A DNA stretch of 64,000 bases from Lolium rigidum (Eukaryota; Streptophyta; Magnoliopsida; Poales; Poaceae), in contig NC_061508.1 in NCBI RefSeq assembly GCF_022539505.1, forward strand, positions 32,296,256 to 32,360,255. The letters run 5' to 3'. The notes beneath the pieces were generated by a model that saw only the letters and a list, made by a program, of their open reading frames with translations, had not been told where the DNA came from and made no database searches. Positions 45,986-56,093 of the stretch are shown piece after piece. Numbering within the stretch: position 1 is the first letter of the stretch; every line of letters begins with the position of its first letter. The position numbers were made by a program, and so were the translations under genes.

Positions 45986-47668
45986 TGATACGTCTCAAAC
46001 GTATCTATAATTTCTTATGTTCCATGCTAGTTTTATGACAATACTCACATGTTTTATATACACTTCATATCATTTTGATGCATTTTCCGGCACTAACCTA
46101 TTAACAAAATGCCGAAGCGCCAGTTCCTGTTTTCTGCTGTTTTTGGTTTCAGAAATCCTACACAGGAAATATTCTCGGAATTGGACGAAACAAAAGCCCA
46201 CGGTCTTATTTTCCACGGAGCTTTCCAGAACACCGAAGGAGAGACGGAGAGGGGCCAAGGTGGCCCCACACCCTAGGGCGGCGCGGCCTGGAGGGGGCCG
46301 CGCCGGCCTGTGGGGTGGGCCCCTCGGCCGCCTCCGGACTCTGCCCCTTCGCCTATTTATTCACCCCGTCGCGAAAACCCTAGTACCGAGAGCCACGATA
46401 CGAGAAAAGTTCCAGAGACGCCGTCACCGCCAATCCCATCTCGGGGGATTCAGGAGATCGCCTCCGGCACCCTGCCGGAGAGGGAATCATCACCGGAGGA
46501 CTCTACATCATCATGCCTGCCTCCGGATTGATGCGTGAGTAGTTCATCCTTGGACTATGGGTCCATAGCAGTAGCTAGATGGTTTTCTTCTCCTCTTGTG
46601 CTATCAAGTTTAGATCTTGTGAGCTGCCTAACATGATCAAGATCGTCTATTTGTAATGCTACATGTTGTGTTTGTTGGGATCCGATGAATATGGAATACT
46701 ATGTCAAGTTGATTATTGATCTATCATATATGTGTTGTTTATGATCTTGCATGCTCTCCGTTGCTAGTAGAGGCTCTGGCCAAGTTGATACTTGTAACTC
46801 CAAGAGGGAGTATTTATGCTCGATAGTGGGTTCATGCCTCCATTGAATCTGGGACAGGGACAGAAAGTTCTAAGGTTGTGGATGTGTTGTTGCCACTAGG
46901 GATAAAACATCAATGCTTTGTCTAAGGATATTTGTGTTGATTACATTACGCACCATACTTAATGCAATTGTCTGTTGTTTGCAACTTAATACTGGAAGGA
47001 GTGCGGATGCTAATCCGAAGGTGGACTTTTTATGCATAGATGCATGCTGGATAGCGGTCTATGTTATTTGTCGTAATGCCCTAAGTAAATCTCATATTAG
47101 TCATCATGATATGTACGTGCATTGTTATGCCCTCTCTATTTGTCAATTGCCCAACTGAAATTTGTTCACCCAACATGCTATTTATCTTATTGGAGAGACA
47201 CCACTAGTGAATTGTGGACCCCGGTCCATTCTTTTACATCTGAAATACAATCTACTGCAATCTCTGTTCTATGTTGTTCTTCGCAAGCAAACATCATTCT
47301 CCACACCATACGTTTAATCCTTTGTTTACAGCAAGCCGGTGAGATTGACAACCTCACTGTTAAGTTGGGGCAAAGTATTTTGATTGTGTTGTGCAGGTTC
47401 CATGTTGGCGCCCGAATCCCTGGTGTTGCGCCGCACTACACTCCTCCACCAACAACGTTCACGTGGCCTTCATCTCCTACTGGTTCGATAACCTTGGTTT
47501 CTTTCTGAGGGAAAACTTGCTGCTGTGCGCATCACACCTTCCTCTTGGGGTTCCCAACGGACGTGTGCTTCACGCGCCATCAAGACTGTTTTCTGGCGCC
47601 GTTGCCGGGGAACGAAGGAAAGTTACACCACAAAGATTTTCAACTCCCACGTCAACTACACGCCAGCA
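45986..47668 (+). mobile_element. element D 5' LTR, extended form
   Basis: Starts TGATACGTCTCAAACG. The end usual for this family (CACGCGCCATCA, 47582) is followed by a primer-binding-site copy at 47594-47611 and a short leader. The real end, CACGCCAGCA, is fixed by comparison with the 3' LTR end at 54392 and the target duplication. A TATTTAT promoter-like motif lies at 46354-46360. Confidence 0.85.
46354..46360 (+). promoter_or_regulatory. TATA-like element in the D LTR
   Basis: TATTTAT follows a GC-rich U3 block and precedes the CGCGAAAACCCTAG leader-like sequence, the position at which the related LTRs have TATAAG or TACTTAAAG. Confidence 0.5.
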
Positions 47669-47677
47669 TCTGTTTTC

Positions 47678-47695
47678 TGGCGCCGTTGCCGGGGA
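47678..47695 (+). other. element D primer-binding site (tRNA-Asp type)
   Basis: TGGCGCCGTTGCCGGGGA, nine bases after the LTR end. An identical 18-mer lies inside the LTR at 47594-47611, so two potential tRNA-Asp sites stand 84 bases apart. Confidence 0.88.
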
Positions 47696-47860
47696 GATCA
47701 AGACACGCTGCAAGGGGAGTCTCTCACATCCAATCTCTTTACTTTGTTATTGTCTTGCTTTACTTTATTTTATTTTCTGTTTTGTTTGCTTTCTTTATAT
47801 CAAAAACACAAAAAAATTAGTTACTTGCATTTACTTTATTTACCTTTTGTTTATTTCATC

Positions 47861-48505
47861 ATGCTTCCCCCTAAGTTCAATTTGAAAGATATACCGGTAG
47901 TGCGTGGGTATATCATTGGAAGAGATAATATAGAAGAATTTTTCACTCATGTTAGTACAGTTAAAGATTTTGAAGATAGATCCTTGGTAGAACTTGCTCC
48001 TACTTATAAAATTGCTACTGCCTCTTTAGTGCACATGTTGGAAGCTAGATTTGTTAATCTTAATCCAATAATGCAACATATGTTTCTTACACTCAGTGAT
48101 ATGGAAGAAGGAGAGAAGAAAGATTTTGTTTTAGAAACCCTTCTTAAAGAATTTGGTGATGTAGCTAGAGAAGCTAGAAAAGTCTTTATTCAACATAAGA
48201 TGTTTGGATTTTATACTAATTTTGCAAGTACCCTTGAAAAGATGGAAAAAGATAGACTAAAGTACACTAATAAAGTCAATTGTGACGGGGAGACTAAAGT
48301 ACCAATACCTTATAAGCTCATAGGAATGCATGAGGCACTAGAGAAGAATTTTGATTGGATTGTTCCTGAAAATTTATTTGAGGAGGGTAGTAAGCCTAAA
48401 AGTAATGAAAAAGGGGCTTCTGAAACTTACATAGATAAGATACAATGCATTGTTGAGAAAACCCCCAACTCCTCTGTTGATGCTTCATCTCTTGATAATA
48501 CTTGA
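47861..48505 (+). CDS. unknown 214-residue protein of the H1/A/D retroelement family, intact copy
   Basis: ATG at 47861, stop TGA at 48503-48505. An upstream extension of the frame to 47525 lies in LTR and leader and is not likely to be translated. The protein begins MLPPKFNLKDIPVVRGYIIG. It then has an acidic segment with VSTVKDFEDR and LAPTYKIA motifs, a probably helical middle (MEEGEKKDFVLETLLKEFGD near residues 87-106), a short KVPIPYKLIGMHEALEKNF motif near 147-165, and ends DASSLDNT. No signal peptide, membrane segment, zinc knuckle or catalytic motif is visible. It occupies the gag position between primer-binding site and 3' UTR. Inference: an RNA-packaging or accessory protein of a non-autonomous element. 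It is not a family I can name. Confidence 0.75.
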   Translation: MLPPKFNLKDIPVVRGYIIGRDNIEEFFTHVSTVKDFEDRSLVELAPTYKIATASLVHMLEARFVNLNPIMQHMFLTLSDMEEGEKKDFVLETLLKEFGDVAREARKVFIQHKMFGFYTNFASTLEKMEKDRLKYTNKVNCDGETKVPIPYKLIGMHEALEKNFDWIVPENLFEEGSKPKSNEKGASETYIDKIQCIVEKTPNSSVDASSLDNT

Positions 48506-51110
48506 GTTACACTTTCTGCGCCTAGCTGAAAGGCGTTAAAGAAAAACGCTTATGGGAGAGAACCCATTATTTTACTTCTGCAATTTTTGTTTTATATTTG
48601 TGTCTTCGAAGTTGTTACTACTGTAACAACCTCTCCTTATCTTTATTTTATTGCATTGTTGTGCCAAGTAAAGGCTTTGATAGTAAGGTTGATACTAGAT
48701 TTAGATTTCTGCGTAGAAACAGATTTCTAGCTGTCACGAATTTGAGTAGAACTCTCTGTAGGAAACTCAAAAAAATCTGCGAAAATTCATGAGTAATCCT
48801 AAGATATGTACGCAACTTTCATTCAATTTGAACTTCTTCATCTGAGCATGTTAAGTGCATCTTAAAAATTCGTATTTACGGACTGTTCTGTTTTGACAGA
48901 TTCTGCCTATAATTTCACATTGCCTCTTTTACTGTGTTGAGTGGATTTCTTTGTTCCATTAACTTTCAGTAGCTTTGGGTAATGTTCATAAGTGTTAGCA
49001 ATGATTGTGTCCTCTCTAAACATGTGAATTTTTGATTATGCACTAACCCTCTAATGAGTTTGTTTTGAGTTTGGTGTGGAGGAAGTTTTCAAGGATCAAG
49101 AGAGGAGGATGATATAATATGATCAAGAAGAGTGAAAAGTCTAAGCTTGGGGATGCCCCCGTGGTTCATCCCTGCATATTTCAAGAAGAATCAAGCATCT
49201 AAGATTGGGGATGCCCAAGGCATCCCCTTCTTCATCGACAACTTATCAGGTCACCTCTAGTGAAACTATATTTTTATTCCGTCACATCTTATGTGCTTTA
49301 CTTGGAGCGTCTGTATGCTTTTATTTTTGTTTGTGTTTGAATAAATTCGGATCCTATCATTCTTTGTGTGGGAGAAAGACACGCTCCGCTATTTCATATG
49401 AACACTGGTGTTCTTAGCTTTACTTTTAATGTTCATGGCGAAGGTTGAAAACCGCTTCGTTCATTGCTATTTGGTTGGAAACAGAAAATGCTCCATGTGG
49501 TAATTGGTATATTGTCTTGAATAATTTGATACTTGGCAATTGTTTTGAGCTCTCAAATATATCATGTTTAAGCTCTTGCATCATGTAGATTGAACCTATT
49601 AGTGGAGAACTACTGTAGAGCTTGTTGAAATTTGGTTTGCATGATTGGTCTCTCTAAAAGTCTAGATATTTTCTGATAAAGGTGTTTGAACAACAAGGAG
49701 ACAGTGTAGAGTCTTATAATGCTTGCAATATGTTCTTATGTAAGTTTTGGTGTACCGGTTCATACTTGTGTTTGCTTCAAACAACCTTGCTAGCCAAAGC
49801 CTTGTACTGAGAGGGAATGCTTCTCGTGCATCTAAAACCTTGAGCCAAAACCTATGCCATTTGTGTCCACCATAACTACCTACTACATGGTATTTTCCTG
49901 CCATTCCAAGTAAATTGCTTGCGTGCTACCTTGAAAATTTCATTCTTTGTCTTTGCAATACATAGCTCATGGGAAAATAGCTTAAAAAACTATTGTGGTA
50001 TTGAATATGTTGCTTATGTATCTTATTTCTTATAAGTTGCTTGTTGAGCAGTAACCATGTTTCTAGGGACGCCATCAACTATTACACCTTTGTTGAATAT
50101 CATGTGAGTTGCTATGCATGTTCGTCTTGTCTGAAGTAAGGGTGATTTATCATGATTAAATGGTTTGAGTATGCATATTGTTAGAGAAGAACATTGGGCC
50201 GCCAACTAAAGCCATGTATCATGGTGGAAGTTTCAGTTTGGACATTAATCCTCAATCTCTCATGAGAATATTATCTGTTGTTGAATGCTTAAGCATTAAA
50301 GAGGAGTCCATTATCTGTTTTATATGTTGTCCCGGTATGGATGTCCTTAAGTTGAGATCTATCAAAAACGAGAAATCAAATGCGATCTATCTCCTTGGAC
50401 CTTTGTACAGGCGACATAGAGGTACCCCTTTGTGACACTTGGTTGAAATATATGTAATGCAATGATAATCCATGGAAATCCGAGCTAATTAGGACAAGGT
50501 GCGAGCACTATTGGTATTCGATGCATGAGGCTTGCAACTTATAGGATGTCTTATGCATAACACGTATGAATTATTACTACCGTTGACAAAATTGTTTCTA
50601 TGTTTCCAAAATAAAAAGCTCTAGCACAAGAGTAATCCATGCTTCCCTCTATGTTGAGTCAGTTTTACCTACTTATTTCTATCTTAGAAGCAAACACTTG
50701 TGTCAACTGAGTGCATTGATTCCTACATACTTGCTTATTTGCATTCATTATATTACTTTGTATTGACAATTGTCCATGAGTTATACATGTTGAAAGTTGA
50801 AAGCAACTGCTGAAACTTATATCTTCCTTTGTGTTGCTTCAAAACTTCTATTAAGAATCTATTGCTTTATGAGTTAACTCCTATGCAAGACTTATTGATG
50901 CTTGTCTTGAAAGTACTATTCATGAAAAGTCTTTGCTATATGATCAGTTGTTTAGTCATTATCTTTACCATTGCTTTGAATCACTTCATTCATCTCATAT
51001 GCTTTACAATAGTATTGATCAAGATTATGATAGTAGCATGTCACTTTAGAAATTATCCTTGTTATCGTTTACCTACTCGAGGGCGAGTAGGAACTAAGCT
51101 TGGGGATGCT
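48506..51110 (+). mobile_element. element D 3' untranslated region
   Basis: 2.6 kb noncoding. It opens with a conserved stem-like stretch (CTGAAAGGCGTTAAAG ... ACGCTTATGGGAGA). Polypurine-like strings recur at about 49142 and 49199, the latter forming a perfect hairpin at 49207-49227. The functional-position tract ends at 51110. Confidence 0.7.
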
Positions 51111-54100
51111 TGATACGTCTCAAACGTATTTATAATTTCTTATGTTCCATGCTAGTTTTATGACAATACTCACATGTTTTATATACACTCTATATCATTT
51201 TGATGCATTTTCCGGCACTAACTGATAGCGTGCAAGACACACGTCCGTTGGGAACCCCAAGAGGAAGGTGTGATGCGTACATCAGCAAGTTTTCCTCAGT
51301 AACAAACCAAGGTTATCGAACCAGTAGGAGTCAAGGAACACGTGAAGGTCGTTGGTGGCGGAGTGTAGTGCGGCGCAACACCAGGGATTCCGGCGCCAAC
51401 GTGGAACCTGCACAACACAATCAAAGTACTTTGCCCCAACGTAACGGTGAGGTTGTCAATCTCACCGGCTTGCTGTAAACAAAGGATTAGATGTATAGTG
51501 TGGATGATGATGGTTGTTTGCGAAGAACGAGTAAAGAGCAATTGCGATAGATTGTATTTCGGATGTAAAGAATGGACCGGGATCCACAGCTCACTAGTGG
51601 TGTCTCTCCCATAAGATAAATAGCATGTTGGGTGAACAAATTACAGCTTGGGCAATTGACAAATAAAGAAGGCATAACAATGCACATACATATATCATGA
51701 TGAGTACTATGAGATTTAATCAGGGCATTACGACAAAGTACATAGACCGCTATCCAGCATGCATCTATGCCTAAAAAGTCCACCTTCAGGTTATCATCCG
51801 AACCCCTTCCAGTATTAAGTTGCAAACAACAGACAATTGCATTATGGTGCGTAATGTAATCAACACAAATATCCTTAGACAAAACATTGATGTTTTATCC
51901 CTAGTGGAAACAGCACACCCACAACCTTAGAACTTTCTATCACTGTCCCAGATTCAATGGAGGCATGAACCCACTATCGAGCATAAATACTCCCTCTTGG
52001 AGTCACAAGTATCAACTCGGCCGAGCCTCTACTAGCAACGGAGAGCATGCAAGAACATAAACAACATATATGATAGATTGATAATCAACTTGACATAGTA
52101 TTCAATATTCATCGGATCCCAACAAACACAACATGTAGCATTACAAATAGATGATCTTGATCATGATAGGCAGCTCACAAGATCTAACATGATAGCACAA
52201 TGAGGAGAAGACAACCATCTAGCTACTGCTATGGACCCATAGTCCAGGGGTGAACTACTCACACATCGATCCGGAGGCGGTCATGGTGATGAAGAGACCT
52301 CTGGGAGATGATTCCCTCTCCGGCAGGGTGCCGAAGGCGATCTCCTGAATCCCCCGAGATGGGATTGGCGGCGGCGGCGTCTCTGGAAGGTTTTCCGTAT
52401 CGTGGCTCTCGGTACTGGGGTATTCGCGACGAAGGCTTTAAGTAGGCGGAAGGGTAGGTTTAGGGGCGACGCGAGGGACCCACACACTAGGGCGGCGCAG
52501 CCCCACCCTTGGTCGCGCGGCCCTGGCATGGCGTCGCCTCGTCACCCCACTTCGTAATCCTTTCGGTCTTCTGGAAGCTTCGTGGAAAAATAAGACCCTG
52601 GGCGTTGATTTCGTCCAATTCCGAGAATATTTCCTGACTAGGATTTTTGAAACCAAAAACAGCAGAAAACAGCAACTGGCTCTTCGGCATCTCGTCAATC
52701 GGTTAGTGCCGGAAAATGCATAATAATGACATATAATGTGTATAAAACATGTGAGTATCATCATAAAAGTAGCATGGAACATAAGAAATTATAGATACGT
52801 TTGGGACGTATCACTAACCTATTAACAAGATGCCGAAGCGCTAGTTCCTGTTTTCTGCTGTTTTTGGTTTCAGAAATCCTACACAGGAAATATTTTCGGA
52901 ATTGGACGAAACAAAAGCCCACGGTCTTATTTTCCACGGAGCTTTCCAGAACACCGAAGGAGAGACGGAGAGGGGCCAAGGTGGCCCCACACCCTAGGGC
53001 GGCGCAGCCTGGAGGGGGGGCGCGCCGGCCTGTGGGGTGGGCCCCTCGGCCGCCTCCCGACTCTGCCCCTTCGCCTATTTATTCACTCCATCGCGAAAAC
53101 CCTAGTACCGAGAGCCACGATAAGAGAAAAGTTCCAGAGACGCCGTCACCGCCAATCCCATCTCGGGGGATTCAGGAGATCGCCTCCGGCACCCTGCCGG
53201 AGAGGGGAATCATCACCGGAGGACTCTACATCATCATGCCCGCCTCCGGATTGATGCGTGAGTAATTCATCCTTGGACTATGGGTCCATAGCAGTAGCTA
53301 GATGGTTGTCTTCTCCTCTTGTGCTATCATGTTTAGATCTTGTGAGCTGCCTAACATGATCAAGATCGTCTATTTGTAATGCTGCATGTTGTGTTTGTTG
53401 GGATCCGATGAATATGGAATACTATATCAAGTTGATTATTGATCTATCATATATGTGTTGTTTATGGTCTTGCATGCTCTCCGTGGCTAGTAGAGGCTCT
53501 GGCCAAGTTGATACTTGTGACTCCAAGAGGGAGTATTTATGCTCGATAGTGGGTTCATGCCTCCATTGAATCAGGACAAGTGATGTAAAGTTCTAAGGTT
53601 GTGGATGTGTTGTTGCCACTAGGGATAAAACATCAATGCTTTGTCTAAGGATATTTGTGTTGATTACATTACGCACCATACTTAATGCAATTGTCTCGTT
53701 GTTTGCAACTTAATACTGGAAGGGGTGCGGATGCTAACTCGAAGGTGGACTTTTTAGGCATATATGCATGCCGGATAGCGGTCTATGTTATTTGTCGTAA
53801 TGCCCTAAGTAAATCTCATATTAGTCATCATGATATGTATGTGCATTGTTATGCCCTCTCTATTTGTCAATTGCCCAACTGTAATTTGTTCACCCAACAT
53901 GCTATTTATCTTATTGGAGAGACACCACTAGTGAACTGTGGACCCCGGTCCATTCTTTTACATCTGAAATACAATCTACTGCAATCTCTGTTCTCTGTTA
54001 TTCTTCGCAAGCAAACATCATTCTCCACACCATACGTTTAATCCTTTGTTTACAGCAAGCCGGTGAGATTGACAACCTCACTGTTAAGTTGGGGCAAAGT

Positions 54101-54392
54101 ATTTTGATTGTGTTGTGCAGGTTCCACGTTGGCGCCGGAATCCCTGTTGTTGCGCCGCACTACACTCCTCCACCAACAACCTTCACGTGGCCTTCATCTC
54201 CTACTGGTTCGATCACCTTGGTTTATTTCTGAGGGAAAACTTGCTGCTGTGCGCATCACACCTTCCTCTTGGGGTTCCCAACGGACGTGTGCTTCACGCG
54301 CCATCAAGACTGTTTTCTGGTGGCGTTGCCGGGGCACGAAGGAAAGTTACACCACAAAGATTTTCAACTCCCACGTCAACTACACGCCAACA
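51111..54392 (+). mobile_element. element D 3' LTR, split by solo LTR E
   Basis: The pieces 51111-51222 and 52819-54392 together match the 5' LTR. The LTR-internal primer-binding-site copy (54318-54335) has several changes (TGGTGGCGTTGCCGGGGC). The end CACGCCAACA is followed by the ATATG duplication. Confidence 0.88.
51223..52813 (-). mobile_element. solo LTR E
   Basis: 1,591 bp, plus-strand ends TGATAGCGTGC and GGGACGTATCA, flanked by CTAAC (51218-51222 and 52814-52818). It sits about 110 bp inside the 3' LTR of D, in opposite orientation and of the same broad LTR family. No internal region remains, so it is a recombination product. Confidence 0.92.
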
Positions 54393-54397
54393 ATATG

Positions 54398-55884
54398 ACA
54401 ATTATCAAAATCAAAACCATTATGATCTAAAGCAATGGGATCATTGTCCCCAATATTCTGAAAATTTTCAGCACTTTTATCACAAACAGTTTCAGCAGTT
54501 TCAGGCAATTTTGCATGCTTTGTATTAGAAGTAGAAACATTGCCAACACCAGTTATTTTACCATTGATAGTAGGAGGTTTAGCAACATGTGAAGCATCAA
54601 CATTACTAGTGGTGGTAATAGTCCAAACTTTAGCTACATTATTCTCTTTAGCAAGTTTTTCTTCTCTTTCCCACCTAGCATGCAATTTAGCCATCATTCT
54701 AATATTGTCATTAATTCGAACTTGGATAGCGTTTGCTGTAGAAAATGACTTAATATCTTTAGTTTCATTAGGTATAACTTTCAGTTTTAAAAGATCAACA
54801 TCAGCAGCAAGACTATCAACCTTAGAAGCAAGAACATCAATTTTACCAATCTTTTCCTCAACAGATTTGTTAAAAGCAGTTTGTGTACTAATAAATTCTT
54901 TAAGCATGACTTCAAGATCAGAGGGTACACTCCTACTATTGTTGTAAGAATTACCATAAGAATTACCATAACCATTACCACTATTAGAAGGATATGGCCT
55001 ATAGTTATTGTTACAAAAATTATTCCTATAAGCATTGTTGTTGAAATTATTATTTTTAATGAAGTTCACATCAACATGCTCTTCTTGAGCAACCAATGAA
55101 GCTAAAGGAACATTATTAGGATCAACATGAGATTTACCATTAACAAGCATAGACATAATAACATCAATCTTATCACTCAAGGAGGAGGTTTCTTCAATAG
55201 AATTTACCTTCTTACCTTGAGGAGTCCTTTCAAGTGTGCCATTCGGAGTAGTTGATCATCATATCATCAAGAAGCTTTGTTGCAGCACCCAAAGTGATGG
55301 ACATAAAAGTACCTCCAGCAGCTGAATCCAATAGGTTCCTTGAAGAAAAATTTAATCCTACATAAAAGGTTTGGATGATCATCCAAGTAGTTAGTCCATG
55401 GGTGGGGCAATTCTTTACCAAAGATTTCATTCTCTCCCATGCTTGGGCGACATGTTCATTATCCAATTGCTTAAAATTCATAATGCTACTTCTCAAAGAT
55501 ATAACTTTAGCAGGAGGATAATATCTTCCAATGAAAGCATCCTTACATTTAGTCCATGAATCAATACTATTCTTAGGCAAAGATAGCAACCAATCTTTAA
55601 CTCTTCTTCTTAAGGAGAAAGGAAACAATTTCAGTTTTATAATATCCCCATCTACATTCTTATACTTTTGCATTTCACAAAGTTCAAATAAAATTATTAA
55701 GATGGGCAGCAGCATCATCAGTACTAACACCAGAAAATTGCTCTCTCATAACAATATTTAGTAAAGCAGGTTTAATTTCATAAAATTCCGCTATAGAGGC
55801 AGGTGGAGCAATAGGAGTGCATATGAAATCATTATTATTGGTGCTAGTGAAGTCACACAACTTAGTGTTCTCAGGAGTATTCAT
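54398..55884 (-). pseudogene. element C gag, 5' part (frameshifted)
   Basis: On the minus strand an ATG at 55884 opens gag. One extra T near 55684 and another near 55230 shift the frame; the three blocks otherwise read continuously as a Retrotrans_gag domain (LKLFPFSLRRRVKDWL, AFIGRYYPPAK, AQAWERMKSLVKNCP motifs) of the Athila type. An Asn/Gly/Tyr-rich region (55160-54930) without a zinc knuckle follows, then a coiled-coil-like stretch. The frame then runs into the D insertion and resumes in the protease part at 45980. Confidence 0.85.
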
Positions 55885-56093
55885 TTTAACAATAATAAAA
55901 ATAAGTAAAGCAAAACCTAATTAAATAAAGTAAAACAAGTAACTAATTTTTTTGTGTTTTTGATATAGAGAAAGCAAACAAAACAGAAAATAAAATAAAG
56001 CAAGACAATAAACAAAGTAAAGAGATTGGGTGTGAGAGACTCCCCTTGCAGCGTGTCTTGATCTCCCCGGCAACAGCGCCAGAAAAGTTTTCC
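55885..56093 (-). mobile_element. element C leader with primer-binding site
   Basis: AT-rich leader alignable with the A and D leaders. The primer-binding site is at 56064-56081 (TGGCGCTGTTGCCGGGGA on the minus strand, one mismatch to the tRNA-Asp end). Confidence 0.8.

Larger units (their letters stand above)
45986..54392 (+). mobile_element. element D, complete LTR retrotransposon with an intact unknown ORF
   Basis: The element is flanked by ATATG (45981-45985 and 54393-54397) and interrupts the gag-protease frame of C. The 5' LTR is 45986-47668; the 3' LTR starts at 51111 and ends at 54392, split by solo LTR E. The interior is 3.4 kb with one intact ORF of 214 codons. The LTRs are about 85 bp longer than those of A, because a primer-binding-site copy and following leader are included inside the LTR. 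Confidence 0.92.

Noticed and set aside
47525..47860. Upstream extension of the intact D ORF
   Set aside because: It lies in LTR and leader sequence. The H1 and A copies share homology only from the ATG equivalent to 47861.
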